Numbered from the stretch's first letter, positions 16,365-25,612 are shown. The stretch: 64,000 bases of DNA from Streptomyces sp. CB01580 (GCF_001905795.1 NZ_LIXJ01000003.1:530332-594331), one strand, 5' to 3'. The notes: a model not told the origin generated them from the sequence alone. Numbers and translations are program-made.

Positions 16365-18887
16365 ATGGGGGGCGTGACCCTTATCGATCAGCTGCCCCCG
16401 ACCGACGACCCCGACGCCCTCTTCGAGGCTTTCTCGTCATGGACCGAGACCCGGGGCATCACCCTCTATCCGGCTCAGGAGGAGGCGCTGATCGAGGTGG
16501 TGTCCGGGGCGAACGTGATCCTTTCCACCCCGACCGGCTCCGGGAAGAGCCTGGTCGCGGCGGGTGCGCACTTCACGGCACTGGCCCAGGACAAGGTCAC
16601 CTTCTACACCGCGCCGATCAAGGCCCTGGTCTCGGAGAAGTTCTTCGACCTGTGCAAACTGTTCGGCACGGAGAACGTGGGCATGCTCACCGGCGACGCC
16701 TCGGTCAACGCCGACGCCCCGGTGATCTGCTGCACGGCCGAGGTGCTGGCGTCCATCGCGCTGCGTGACGGGAAGTACGCGGACATCGGCCAGGTCGTGA
16801 TGGACGAGTTCCACTTCTACGCCGAGCCGGACCGCGGCTGGGCGTGGCAGATCCCGCTGCTGGAGCTGCCGCAGGCCCAGTTCGTCCTGATGTCGGCCAC
16901 GCTCGGCGACGTCAGGATGTTCGAGGAGGACCTGACCCGCCGTACCGGCCGCCCCACGTCCGTGATCCGCTCCGCCACCCGGCCGGTGCCGCTCAGCTAC
17001 GAGTACCGGCTGACCCCGATCACCGAGACGCTCACCGAGCTCCTCGACACCCGGCAGGCGCCCGTCTACATCGTGCACTTCACCCAGGCCGCGGCCGTCG
17101 AGCGGGCGCAGTCGCTGATGAGCATCAACATGTGCACGAAGGAGGAGAAGGAGAAGATCGCCGATCTGATCGGCAACTTCCGCTTCACCACCAAGTTCGG
17201 CCGGAACCTGTCGCGCTACGTGCGGCACGGCATCGGGGTGCACCACGCGGGCATGCTGCCGAAGTACCGGCGCCTGGTGGAGAAACTCGCCCAGGCCGGT
17301 CTGCTGAAGGTGATCTGCGGTACGGACACGCTCGGTGTCGGCGTCAACGTCCCCATCCGCACCGTGCTGTTCACGGCGCTCACCAAGTACGACGGCACCC
17401 GTGTGCGCACGCTGCGCGCCCGGGAGTTCCACCAGATCGCGGGCCGGGCCGGGCGTGCCGGTTTCGACACGGCGGGCTTCGTCGTGGCACAGGCGCCCGA
17501 GCACGTCATCGAGAACGAGAAGGCGGTCAGGAAGGCGGGCGACGACCCGAAGAAGAAGCGCAAGGTGGTCCGCAAGAAGGCCCCGGAGGGCTTCGTCGCC
17601 TGGTCGGAGACCACCTTCGACAAGCTGATCCAGTCCGATCCGGAGCCGCTCACCTCCCGCTTCAAGGTGACGCACACGATGCTGCTGTCCGTGATCGCGC
17701 GCCCCGGCAACGCCTTCGAGGCGATGCGGCGCATGCTGGAGGACAACCACGAGCCGCGCAAGGCGCAGCTGCGCCACATCCGCCGGGCCATCGCGATCTA
17801 CCGCTCGCTGCTGGACGGCGGTGTGGTGGAGCGGCTCGACGAGCCGGACGCGGAGGGCAGGATCGTCCGGCTCACCGTCGACCTCCAGCACGACTTCGCG
17901 CTCAACCAGCCGCTGTCCACCTTCGCGCTCGCCGCGTTCGACCTGCTGGACCCCGAATCCCCCTCGTATGCCCTGGACATGGTCTCCGTCGTCGAGTCGA
18001 CGCTCGACGACCCGCGCCAGATCCTCGCCGCGCAGCAGAACAAGGCGCGCGGCGAGGCGGTCGGGCAGATGAAGGCCGACGGCGTCGAGTACGAGGAGCG
18101 GATGGAGCTGCTCCAGGAGGTCACGTACCCGAAGCCGCTGAGCGAGCTGCTGTGGCACGCGTACGACGTCTACCGCAGGAGCCACCCGTGGGTCGGCGAC
18201 CACCCGGTGTCGCCGAAGTCCGTGATCCGTGACATGTACGAACGCGCCATGACGTTCACGGAGTTCACCTCCCACTACGAGCTGGCCCGCACCGAGGGCA
18301 TCGTGCTGCGCTACCTCGCGAGCGCGTACAAGGCGCTGGAGCACACCGTCCCGGACGACCTCAAGTCCGAGGACCTCCAGGACCTGATCGCCTGGCTCGG
18401 CGAGATGGTCCGCCAGGTGGACTCCAGTCTGCTCGACGAGTGGGAACAGCTCGCCAACCCGGAGCTGGAGACCGCCGAGGAGGCGCAGGAGAAGGCCGAC
18501 GAGGTCAAGCCGGTCACGGCCAACGCCCGCGCGTTCCGGGTGCTGGTGCGCAACGCGATGTTCCGCCGGGTCGAGCTGGCCGCGCTGGATCAGGTCGCCG
18601 AACTGGGCGAGCTGGACGGCGAGTCGGGCTGGGACGAGGACGCGTGGGGCGAGGCGATGGACGCCTACTGGGACGAGTACGACGACCTGGGCACCGGCCC
18701 GGACGCGCGCGGCCCGAAGCTGCTGAGGATCGAGGAGGATCCCGCGCACGGCGTGTGGCGGGTCCGGCAGACGTTCGCCGACCCGAACGGCGACCACGAC
18801 TGGGGCATCGGCGCGGAGATCGATCTGGCCGCCTCCGACGAGGAGGGGCGCGCCGTCGTCCGTGTCACCTCCGTCGGCCAGTTGTGA
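16365..18887 (+). CDS. Ski2-like DEAD/DEAH-box helicase with DUF3516-type C-terminus
   Basis: An 840-residue superfamily 2 helicase. Motif I STPTGSGKS near residue 50, motif II DEFH near 146, motif III SATL, HHAGMLPKYR (about 287) and motif VI QIAGRAGRAGFD (about 360) mark the Ski2/Mtr4 branch. A basic stretch with KKKRK follows at about 388, then a long acidic helical C-terminus resembling DUF3516, found in actinobacterial helicases. Probably an RNA remodeller or processing helicase in the cytoplasm. The ATG at 16365 is preceded by GGAAGGCAGG; the GTG three codons later is an alternative start. It is followed after 49 bases by tesB, perhaps in one transcript. Confidence 0.9.
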   Translation: MGGVTLIDQLPPTDDPDALFEAFSSWTETRGITLYPAQEEALIEVVSGANVILSTPTGSGKSLVAAGAHFTALAQDKVTFYTAPIKALVSEKFFDLCKLFGTENVGMLTGDASVNADAPVICCTAEVLASIALRDGKYADIGQVVMDEFHFYAEPDRGWAWQIPLLELPQAQFVLMSATLGDVRMFEEDLTRRTGRPTSVIRSATRPVPLSYEYRLTPITETLTELLDTRQAPVYIVHFTQAAAVERAQSLMSINMCTKEEKEKIADLIGNFRFTTKFGRNLSRYVRHGIGVHHAGMLPKYRRLVEKLAQAGLLKVICGTDTLGVGVNVPIRTVLFTALTKYDGTRVRTLRAREFHQIAGRAGRAGFDTAGFVVAQAPEHVIENEKAVRKAGDDPKKKRKVVRKKAPEGFVAWSETTFDKLIQSDPEPLTSRFKVTHTMLLSVIARPGNAFEAMRRMLEDNHEPRKAQLRHIRRAIAIYRSLLDGGVVERLDEPDAEGRIVRLTVDLQHDFALNQPLSTFALAAFDLLDPESPSYALDMVSVVESTLDDPRQILAAQQNKARGEAVGQMKADGVEYEERMELLQEVTYPKPLSELLWHAYDVYRRSHPWVGDHPVSPKSVIRDMYERAMTFTEFTSHYELARTEGIVLRYLASAYKALEHTVPDDLKSEDLQDLIAWLGEMVRQVDSSLLDEWEQLANPELETAEEAQEKADEVKPVTANARAFRVLVRNAMFRRVELAALDQVAELGELDGESGWDEDAWGEAMDAYWDEYDDLGTGPDARGPKLLRIEEDPAHGVWRVRQTFADPNGDHDWGIGAEIDLAASDEEGRAVVRVTSVGQL

Positions 18888-18936
18888 GGGCGTACGCCAT
18901 GAGGGCCGCGCCGCTGCGAGAGTGGAGACGAACCGC

Positions 18937-19809
18937 ATGACGAACCCCGCCGAGCGTCTGGTCGACCTGCTCGATCTGGAACGGATCGAGGTCGACATCT
19001 TCCGGGGGCGCAGCCCCCACGAGTCGCTGCAACGGGTGTTCGGCGGCCAGGTCGCCGGGCAGGCGCTGGTCGCGGCCGGGCGGACCACGGACGGGGACCG
19101 GCCGGTGCATTCGCTGCACGCGTACTTCCTGCGTCCGGGGCGCCCGGGGGTGCCGATCGTCTACCAGGTGGAGCGCATCCGGGACGGCCGGTCGTTCACC
19201 ACCCGCCGGGTCACGGCCGTTCAGCAGGGCCGGACGATCTTCAGCCTGACGGCGTCGTTCCACCGTCCGGAGGAGGCCGGTTTCGAGCATCAGCTGCCGC
19301 CCGCCCGGGAGGTTCCCGGCCCCGAGGAGCTGCCGACGGTCGCCGAGGAGGTGCGGGCGCATCTCGGGGAGCTGCCGGAGGCGCTGGAGCGGATGGCCCG
19401 CCGCCAGCCGTTCGACATCCGGTACGTCGACCGGCTGCGCTGGACGCGGGACGAGGTGAAGGGGGCGGATCCGCGCAGCGCGGTGTGGATGCGCGCGGTC
19501 GGGCCGCTGGGCGACGATCCGCTGGTGCACACCTGCGCGTTGACGTACGCCAGTGACATGACGCTGCTCGACGCGGTCCGGCTCCCGGTGGAACCGCTGT
19601 GGGGTCCGCGCGGCTTCGACATGGCGTCGCTGGACCACGCGATGTGGTTCCACCGGCCGTTCCGGGCGGACGAGTGGTTCCTCTACGACCAGGAGTCGCC
19701 GATCGCGACCGGCGGCCGGGGGCTGGCGCGCGGCCGGATCTACGACCGCGCGGGCAACCTGCTGGTGTCCGTGGTGCAGGAGGGGCTGTTCCGGACCCTC
19801 GGCTCGTAG
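18937..19809 (+). CDS. tesB: Acyl-CoA thioesterase II
   Basis: A 290-residue double-hotdog thioesterase hydrolysing acyl-CoA to free acid and CoA. Family motifs: VFGGQVAGQALVAA near residue 35, VHSLHAYFLRPG near 57, the second-half DMTLLDAVRLP (with the active-site Asp), and SLDHAMWFHRPFRADEWFLYDQ. Length matches the E. coli enzyme. The ATG has GGAG ten bases before it. The stop is ten bases from the stop of the convergent DUF6011-like gene. Probably involved in CoA recycling or fatty acid turnover, as the acyl-CoA dehydrogenase 1 kb away suggests. Confidence 0.93.
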   Translation: MTNPAERLVDLLDLERIEVDIFRGRSPHESLQRVFGGQVAGQALVAAGRTTDGDRPVHSLHAYFLRPGRPGVPIVYQVERIRDGRSFTTRRVTAVQQGRTIFSLTASFHRPEEAGFEHQLPPAREVPGPEELPTVAEEVRAHLGELPEALERMARRQPFDIRYVDRLRWTRDEVKGADPRSAVWMRAVGPLGDDPLVHTCALTYASDMTLLDAVRLPVEPLWGPRGFDMASLDHAMWFHRPFRADEWFLYDQESPIATGGRGLARGRIYDRAGNLLVSVVQEGLFRTLGS

Positions 19810-19819
19810 TCGTACCGCT

Positions 19820-20110
19820 TCAGACGCCGGGCAGCGGGTCCTGCTCGACCTCGTGGCGGCGGGTGCGGATGTCCGGGGGCGCGGGGTGCAGTTTGACATC
19901 GCAGGAGGGGCCGAGTCCGGTACGGCGCGACTCCGTCCCCGTGAGGGGGCGGCCGCACAGGCGACAGCGCACCGTCCGTCGGAGGGGGGTCCGGCCGGCT
20001 GTGCCGTTCTCGGCCGCGGGCTCGGCGCCTGGTTCGAAGAGGGGTTCTGCGGGGTCCACGGCACGATCGTCCCAGGCGGGCGTCTGCTCTGCGACTTCCC
20101 GGCGACACAC
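19820..20110 (-). CDS. Small zinc-finger-like protein (DUF6011 type)
   Basis: A 96-residue protein of unknown function. The middle holds CRLCGRPLTG followed by SRRTGLGPSC, a C-x2-C...C pattern with the G-x-G-P-x-C ending typical of DUF6011 proteins, suggesting one structural zinc. The first 45 residues are acidic and Pro/Ala-rich, probably unstructured. A stop codon lies just upstream of the GTG, but no ribosome site is seen. An internal GTG (AVDP) might be the true start. Convergent with tesB and antiparallel to the glutathione peroxidase gene. Confidence 0.6.
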   Translation of the reverse strand: MCRREVAEQTPAWDDRAVDPAEPLFEPGAEPAAENGTAGRTPLRRTVRCRLCGRPLTGTESRRTGLGPSCDVKLHPAPPDIRTRRHEVEQDPLPGV

Positions 20111-20223
20111 GACGCGAGGAGTTCACGGGTGAGCGCCCCGGGAGACCCGGCGTTCGAGTTCGTGTCGATCAGCTCGCGGGCAGGACAATGGCTGTTGGAA
20201 GCCACCCTCACAAGGAGCGCCGC

Positions 20224-20712
20224 ATGCCCCTGTACGACATCCCCCTGCGCACCCTCTCCGGCGAGCCCACCTCGCTCGCCGAATACCGCGGCCGCGCGGT
20301 CCTGTTGGTGAACGTCGCGTCCCAGTGCGGGCTCACCCCGCAGTACGCGGGCCTGGAACGGCTGCAGAAGGCGTACGCGGACCGGGGCTTCACCGTGCTG
20401 GGCGTGCCGTGCAACCAGTTCGCCGGCCAGGAGCCCGGGAGCGCCGAGGAGATCCGGACCTTCTGCTCGACGACGTACGGGGTCACCTTCCCGTTGCTGG
20501 AGAAGACCGAGGTGAACGGTGAGGGACGCCACCCGCTCTACGCCGAGCTGACCGCGCTGACGGACGCGGACGGCGAGGCGGGCGACGTGCAGTGGAACTT
20601 CGAGAAGTTCCTCATCTCGCCGACGGGCGAGCCCGTCGCGCGGCTGCGTCCGGGCACGGACCCGGAGGCCGCGGAGCTGGTGGCCGCCATCGAGGCCCAG
20701 CTGCCCGCCTGA
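20224..20712 (+). CDS. Glutathione peroxidase family thiol peroxidase
   Basis: A 162-residue peroxidase reducing hydrogen peroxide or lipid hydroperoxides. The catalytic tetrad is complete: Cys35 in ASQCGLTPQY, Gln69 in FAGQEPG, Trp124 and Asn125 in WNFEKFL. Cys replaces selenocysteine as in nearly all bacteria, and actinomycetes lacking glutathione would use thioredoxin-like donors. The ATG has AAGGAG six bases upstream. No OxyR-type regulator lies next to it. Confidence 0.94.
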   Translation: MPLYDIPLRTLSGEPTSLAEYRGRAVLLVNVASQCGLTPQYAGLERLQKAYADRGFTVLGVPCNQFAGQEPGSAEEIRTFCSTTYGVTFPLLEKTEVNGEGRHPLYAELTALTDADGEAGDVQWNFEKFLISPTGEPVARLRPGTDPEAAELVAAIEAQLPA

Positions 20713-20760
20713 CGGCCGGCTGCGCGCGGGCCCGCACCTCCCGCGGGCCCGTGCGGAGGG

Positions 20761-21987
20761 TCAGCGGATCTGCATGCCGGAGAGGGTGCGGGCGATCACC
20801 AGGCGCTGGATCTCGCTCGTGCCCTCGAAGATGGTGTAGATCGCCGCGTCCCGGTGCATCCGTTCCACCGGGTACTCGCGGGTGAAGCCGTTGCCGCCGA
20901 GGATCTGGACGGCCTGTGCGGTGACCTTCTTGGCCGTCTCGCTCGCGTAGAGCTTGGACATGGAGCCCTCGGCCGAGGTGAACGGCTTGCCGGTGGCGGC
21001 CATCCAGGACGCCCGCCAGACCAGCAGCCGGGCCGCGTCGATCTGCGTGCGCATGTCCGCGAGCTGGAAGGCGATGCCCTGGTTGTCGATGATCGGCCGG
21101 CCGAACTGGGTGCGGGTCTTCGCGTAGTCCAGCGCCACCTCGTAGGCGGCGCGGGCGGTGCCGACCGCCATGGCGCCGACGGAGGGGCGGGACGCCTCGA
21201 ACGTGGCCATCGCCGCGTTCTTCACCCGCTCACCGCCGGACGCGGCGCGCTCCCGGGCCCTGGCCAGCCGCTGGTCGAGCTTCTCCTTGCCGCCGAGCAG
21301 GCAGTGCCCGGGGACGCGCACGTCCTCCAGGACCACCTCGGCGGTGTGCGAGGCGCGGATGCCGTGCTTCTTGAACTTCTGGCCCTGGGAGAGGCCGGGG
21401 GTGTTCGGCGGCACGATGAACGAGGCGTGCCCCTTGGAACCGAGCTCGGGTTCGACCACGGCGACGACGACGTGCACGTTGGCTATGCCGCCGTTGGTCG
21501 CCCAGGTCTTGGTGCCGTTCAGCACCCACTCGTCCTTCGCCCGGTCGTACACCGCGCGGGTGCGCATCGAGGCGACGTCGGAACCGGCGTCCGGTTCGGA
21601 GGAGCAGAACGCCGCGACCTTGACGTCGTCGGCGTCGCCGTACATCTGCGGGATCCAGGTGCCGATCTGCTCCTCGGTGCCGTTGGCGAGGACGCCCACG
21701 GCCGCCAGGCCCGTACCGACGATCGACAGGGCGATGCCCGCGTCGCCCCAGAACAGCTCCTCCATCGCCATCGGGATGCCGAGCCCGGTGGGGTCGAAGA
21801 ACTGCTGGGCGTAGAAGTCGAGGGAGTAGATGCCGACCTTGGCCGCCTCCTGGATGATCGGCCAGGGGGTTTCCTCACGCTCGTCCCACTCCGGGGCCGC
21901 CGGGCGGATCACGTCGGCGGCGAAGCCGTGGAGCCAGTCGCGCACCTGCTTCTGGTCGTCGTTGAGTTCGAGCGTGAACTCGGCCAT
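20761..21987 (-). CDS. Acyl-CoA dehydrogenase
   Basis: A 408-residue flavoenzyme introducing the alpha-beta double bond into acyl-CoA, passing electrons to ETF. Family signatures are clear: AAFCSSEPDAGSDVASM with the FAD-contacting Ser, the NGTKTWATNGG loop, and the C-terminal ILGGNGFTREYPVERMHRD followed by IFEGTSEIQRLVIAR. The catalytic base is likely the Glu in that FEGTSE motif, as in short- and medium-chain types. A strong GGAGG stands six bases before the ATG. Divergent from a TetR gene with an operator-like palindrome 42 bases upstream, which suggests induction by acyl-CoA. Chain-length preference cannot be read. Confidence 0.93.
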   Translation of the reverse strand: MAEFTLELNDDQKQVRDWLHGFAADVIRPAAPEWDEREETPWPIIQEAAKVGIYSLDFYAQQFFDPTGLGIPMAMEELFWGDAGIALSIVGTGLAAVGVLANGTEEQIGTWIPQMYGDADDVKVAAFCSSEPDAGSDVASMRTRAVYDRAKDEWVLNGTKTWATNGGIANVHVVVAVVEPELGSKGHASFIVPPNTPGLSQGQKFKKHGIRASHTAEVVLEDVRVPGHCLLGGKEKLDQRLARARERAASGGERVKNAAMATFEASRPSVGAMAVGTARAAYEVALDYAKTRTQFGRPIIDNQGIAFQLADMRTQIDAARLLVWRASWMAATGKPFTSAEGSMSKLYASETAKKVTAQAVQILGGNGFTREYPVERMHRDAAIYTIFEGTSEIQRLVIARTLSGMQIR

Positions 21988-22028
21988 GTTGCCCCTCCAG
22001 GTATTGCCCTGAAATCAATGGTTACTTG

Positions 22029-22050
22029 CGGTAACAGAAGTCTGTTACCG
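22029..22050. promoter_or_regulatory. TetR operator in the acd-tetR divergent gap
   Basis: A perfect palindrome CGGTAACAGA-AG-TCTGTTACCG, with further half-matching TACTT/AAGTA outside it. It is unusually AT-rich for this DNA and placed to cover both divergent promoters. Size and shape fit TetR-family operators. Confidence 0.75.
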
Positions 22051-22159
22051 GTAAGTAGCCCGTGTCAACCGGACGGGTGCCGATCCGCGCCCCGCGGGGT
22101 GGGGTGTTACGTTGCGCAGGCACGACGCACGGGAACGGCGGGGGCGGGGAGAGGGCGAC

Positions 22160-22810
22160 ATGGAGACCACACGACGGGCCGAGCGGCAACGGACAGCGGC
22201 CGAGAACCGCCGCCGCGAGCTGCTGGAGGCCGCCGACCGCGTGGTGCTCAGGGACGGGCCGGGCGCCTCGATGAACGCCATCGCCGCCGAGGCCGGGATC
22301 ACCAAGCCCATCCTCTACCGGCACTTCGGCGACAAGGGCGGCCTCTACCGCGCCCTCGCCAAGCGCCACACCGACGCCCTGCTGATCGCCCTGCGGGCGG
22401 CGCTCGACGCGCCCGCCGAGCGCCGCCGGCGCGTGGAGTCGACGCTCGACACCTATCTCGCGGCCATCGAGGCCCGGCCCCAGGTCTACCGCTTCCTGAT
22501 GCACCCCTCCGACGACTCGGCGGCCTCGGCGGAGCGGGGCTTCGACGTCGGACGGCACTCCGCCCCGCTGCTGCGCAGACTCGGCGAGGAGCTCGCCAAG
22601 GTGATCGCCGAGCGGGTGGACCTGGGACCGGACGGCGAGGTGATGGCCCGCATCTGGGGTCATGGCATCGTCGGCATGATGCACGCCGCGGGAGACTGGT
22701 GGCTGGGGGAACGGCCCTGTTCCCGCGAACAGTTGGTACGCAGCCTGGCGGATCTGCTGTGGGGCAGGCTGGCAGCCGTGGACGACCGGCCCGGGGGCCC
22801 GGGGTTCTGA
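22160..22810 (+). CDS. TetR-family transcriptional regulator
   Basis: A 216-residue repressor. The helix-turn-helix lies at about residues 33-62 (MNAIAAEAGITKPILYRHFGDKGGLY in pieces), with the Y-R-H-F recognition helix typical of TetR proteins. The remainder is a helical ligand-binding and dimerisation domain. A G-rich GGGGAGAGGG ribosome site precedes the ATG. It most likely represses itself and the divergent acyl-CoA dehydrogenase through the palindrome at 22029-22050, with an acyl-CoA or fatty acid as ligand. That ligand is inference from the neighbour only. Confidence 0.93.
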   Translation: METTRRAERQRTAAENRRRELLEAADRVVLRDGPGASMNAIAAEAGITKPILYRHFGDKGGLYRALAKRHTDALLIALRAALDAPAERRRRVESTLDTYLAAIEARPQVYRFLMHPSDDSAASAERGFDVGRHSAPLLRRLGEELAKVIAERVDLGPDGEVMARIWGHGIVGMMHAAGDWWLGERPCSREQLVRSLADLLWGRLAAVDDRPGGPGF

Positions 22811-22865
22811 GGGCGCGGCCGACCGCACCCCGCGCCCGGCTCGCTCGTGCCGCACCCCCTCCGCG

Positions 22866-23420
22866 TCAGCCGCCCCGCGCCCAGGGTGCCCGGCGGGCCG
22901 CGCGCAGCGCCCTGGACCGGCGCAGCCCGGTGAGCCGGTCGGTGTAGACCCTTCCGTCGAGGTGGTCGCACTCGTGCTGGAGGCAGCGGGCGAAGAAGCC
23001 GGTCCCGGTGATCAGGACGGGCTCGCCCCCGAGGGTCGTGCCCTCGACGACGGCCCGGTCGAAACGCTGGGTACCGGCCTCGATGCCGGGGAGCGAGAGA
23101 CAGCCCTCCGGGCCGCGCACGGTGACGCCGTCCGCCTCGACCAGGCGCGGGTTGACGACGTGTCCGAGGTGCCGGACGTCCTCGTCGTCGGGGCAGTCGT
23201 AGACGAACACGCGCAGCGGCACACCGATCTGATTGGCCGCGAGCCCCACGCCGCCTGCCGCGTACATGGTGGCGTACAGGTCCTCGACGAGGCGGGCGAG
23301 CGAGGGGCCGAAGTCCGTGACGGGATCGCAGGCGCCATGCAGCACCGGGTCTCCGAGCAGGCTCATGGCGCGAACCAGTCCGGAACTGCCGGGGATCGGG
23401 CGGTTTCGCATGGCGGCCAT
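22866..23420 (-). CDS. def: Peptide deformylase
   Basis: A 184-residue metallo-deformylase that removes the N-formyl group from new proteins. All three family motifs are present: GGVGLAANQIG (57-66), EGCLSLPG with the metal Cys (105-112), and HECDH (149-153) giving the two His ligands and catalytic Glu. The C-terminal 20 residues are Arg/Ala-rich. The ATG at 23420 has GGAA six bases upstream; an ATG three codons later is possible. Streptomycetes carry several deformylases, so this may be an accessory copy. Divergent from murT. Confidence 0.94.
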   Translation of the reverse strand: MAAMRNRPIPGSSGLVRAMSLLGDPVLHGACDPVTDFGPSLARLVEDLYATMYAAGGVGLAANQIGVPLRVFVYDCPDDEDVRHLGHVVNPRLVEADGVTVRGPEGCLSLPGIEAGTQRFDRAVVEGTTLGGEPVLITGTGFFARCLQHECDHLDGRVYTDRLTGLRRSRALRAARRAPWARGG

Positions 23421-23525
23421 CGTACGTTCCGGCCGCCCCGGGCGGTCCCGCCGGTGCCGAGGTGCGGTGTCCGGGCCGGACATCGATAGGCTGGGCGCGG
23501 ACCGATGCAAGGAGGATCTAGGACG

Positions 23526-24764
23526 ATGGCAGGCAACACGGAGCCGCTGTCGCCGCGGGCCAAGCTGGCCGTGACGGCGGGCAAGGCCGCGGCGGCGGTG
23601 TCGCGCGCCGCGGGGCGCGGCAGCGGATCGGTGATCGGCGGCCGGGTGGCGCTCAAGCTCGACCCCGACCTGCTGGGGCGGCTGGCGCAGCACCTGGACG
23701 TGATCCTCGTGTCGGCGACGAACGGCAAGACGACGACGACCCGGCTGATCGCCGAGGCGCTGCGGGCCGCGGGTCCGGTCGTGTCCAACGCGCTCGGCGC
23801 GAACATGCCGGCCGGCATCACCTCGGCGCTGGCGGGCGGCTCGGACGCGCAGTACGGCGTGATAGAGGTCGACGAGAAGTACCTCGCCGGGGTCGCGCGC
23901 GACACGACGCCCAAGGTGATCGCGCTGCTCAACCTCTCCCGCGACCAGCTGGACCGCGCCGCGGAGACCCGGATGCTCGCGGAGAAGTGGCGCGAGGGCC
24001 TGTCCGGCTCGAAGGCCGTGATCGTCGCCAACGCGGACGACCCGCTGATCGTCTGGGCGGCGTCCTCGTCCCCCAACGTGGTGTGGGTGGCGGCGGGTCA
24101 GGCGTGGAAGGACGACGCCTGGTCCTGCCCGTCGTGCGGCGGTGTGATGCAGCGCCCCGGTGACGACTGGTTCTGCGGCGAGTGCGGATTCCGCCGCCCC
24201 GCCCCCAGCTGGGTCCTGCACGGCGACTACGTCCTGGACCCGCACGGTTCGGCCTGGCCGATCCACCTCCAGCTGCCCGGCCGTGCCAACAAGGCCAACG
24301 CGGCCACGTCGGCCGCAGTGGCCGCGGTCTTCGGTGTGCCGCCGCAGGTCGCGCTGGAGCGCATGTACCAGGTACAGGCCGTGGCCGGCCGCTACGACGT
24401 CGTGACGTTCCTCGGCCGCGAACTGCGGCTGCTGCTGGCGAAGAACCCGGCCGGCTGGCTGGAGACGTTCTCCCTGATCGATCCGCCGCCGACCCCGGTG
24501 GTCCTGTCCGTCAACGCCCGCGGCGCGGACGGCACCGACACCTCCTGGCTGTGGGACGTGGACTACACCCAGCTCGCCGGCCACCCGATCTTCGTGCTCG
24601 GCGACCGCAAGCTGGACCTCGCGGTCCGGCTTGAGGTGGCCGGGCTCGACTTCCGGGTCTGCGAGAGCCTCGACGAGGCCGTGCAGCAGGCCCCGCCCGG
24701 CCGTATCGAGGTCATCGCCAACTACACCGCCTTCCAGGACCTGCGCCGTCGTGTCGGCAACTGA
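23526..24764 (+). CDS. murT: MurT, lipid II isoglutaminyl synthase, Mur ligase subunit
   Basis: A 412-residue Mur ligase homologue that, with GatD, amidates the D-Glu of the lipid II stem peptide to D-isoglutamine at the inner face of the membrane. The ATP loop is SATNGKTTTTR near residue 63. A four-Cys ribbon (CPSCGG...CGECGF, about 201-221) is characteristic of MurT and absent from ordinary Mur ligases. The C-terminal DUF1727 domain follows. AAGGAGGA precedes the ATG. gatD follows after 34 bases, so the two subunits are made together. Confidence 0.95.
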   Translation: MAGNTEPLSPRAKLAVTAGKAAAAVSRAAGRGSGSVIGGRVALKLDPDLLGRLAQHLDVILVSATNGKTTTTRLIAEALRAAGPVVSNALGANMPAGITSALAGGSDAQYGVIEVDEKYLAGVARDTTPKVIALLNLSRDQLDRAAETRMLAEKWREGLSGSKAVIVANADDPLIVWAASSSPNVVWVAAGQAWKDDAWSCPSCGGVMQRPGDDWFCGECGFRRPAPSWVLHGDYVLDPHGSAWPIHLQLPGRANKANAATSAAVAAVFGVPPQVALERMYQVQAVAGRYDVVTFLGRELRLLLAKNPAGWLETFSLIDPPPTPVVLSVNARGADGTDTSWLWDVDYTQLAGHPIFVLGDRKLDLAVRLEVAGLDFRVCESLDEAVQQAPPGRIEVIANYTAFQDLRRRVGN

Positions 24765-24798
24765 CCCCGGCCCCGGCCACCTCCGGAGAGGACGAAGC

Positions 24799-25527
24799 AT
24801 GAGCAACAACGGTCTGCGTGTCGTCTGGGTGTACCCGGACCTTCTCAGCACCTACGGCGACCAGGGCAACGCGCTGGTGGTCGAGCGCCGGGCGCGGCAG
24901 CGCGGCCTCGACGTGCACCGCGTCGACGTCCGCAGCGACCAGCCGATCCCGACGTCCGGCGACATCTACCTGGTCGGGGGCGGCGAGGACCGGCCGCAGC
25001 GCCTGGCCGCGGAGCGGCTGCGCCGCGACGGCGGACTGAACCGGGCCGCGTCCAACGGCGCGATCATCTTCTCGGTCTGCGCCGGGTACCAGATCCTCGG
25101 CCACGAGTTCATCAACGACCTCGGTGAGCGCGAGCCCGGTCTCGGGCTGCTCGACGTGGTCTCCACCCGCGGCGAGGGGGACCGGTGCGTCGGCGACGTG
25201 CTCGCCGACATCGACCCGCGGCTCGGCCTGCCGCCGCTGACCGGGTTCGAGAACCACCAGGGCGTCACCCACCTCGGGCCGACGGCGCGGCCGTTCGCCC
25301 GGGTGCAGTTCGGCCGGGGCAACGGCACCGGGGACGGCACCGAGGGCGCGTACAACGACACCGTCTTCGGCACGTACATGCACGGGCCCGTGATGGCGCG
25401 CAACCCGCTGATCGCGGACCTCCTGCTGAAGCTGGCGCTGGATGTCAACGCCCTGCCGCCGACGGACGACCGCTGGTACGAGGCGCTGCGCGCCGAGCGC
25501 ATCGCCTCGGCGACCCAGCCCGCCTGA
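24799..25527 (+). CDS. gatD: GatD, lipid II isoglutaminyl synthase, glutaminase subunit
   Basis: A 242-residue class I (triad-type) glutamine amidotransferase of the CobB/CobQ-like group. It releases ammonia from glutamine for MurT. The nucleophile is Cys94 in FSVCAGYQ and the His is His195 in YMHGPV. The GGGED turn of the family lies near residue 56. GGAG 15 bases and GAGG 11 bases upstream may serve as ribosome site. It forms an operon with murT, and two hairpins separate it from pfkA. Both subunits look complete. Confidence 0.95.
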   Translation: MSNNGLRVVWVYPDLLSTYGDQGNALVVERRARQRGLDVHRVDVRSDQPIPTSGDIYLVGGGEDRPQRLAAERLRRDGGLNRAASNGAIIFSVCAGYQILGHEFINDLGEREPGLGLLDVVSTRGEGDRCVGDVLADIDPRLGLPPLTGFENHQGVTHLGPTARPFARVQFGRGNGTGDGTEGAYNDTVFGTYMHGPVMARNPLIADLLLKLALDVNALPPTDDRWYEALRAERIASATQPA

Positions 25528-25539
25528 TGAGGCACTTTT

Positions 25540-25612
25540 CGCTCAGCTGAGCGGCGTCCAGCAGGCGGACGCCCGGTTCGGTCCCGCCACCCCGCGCCGG
25601 TAGGGTGGCGGG
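25540..25612 (+). terminator. Two hairpins between gatD and pfkA
   Basis: The perfect 14-base palindrome CGCTCAGCTGAGCG (25540-25553) follows a TTTT stretch. A second stem CCCGCCACCC/GGGTGGCGGG with a 10-base loop spans 25583-25612. The first may terminate murT-gatD. The second contains TAGGGT, which could be a -10 box of pfkA, so it may act as an operator or leader structure. Confidence 0.5.
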
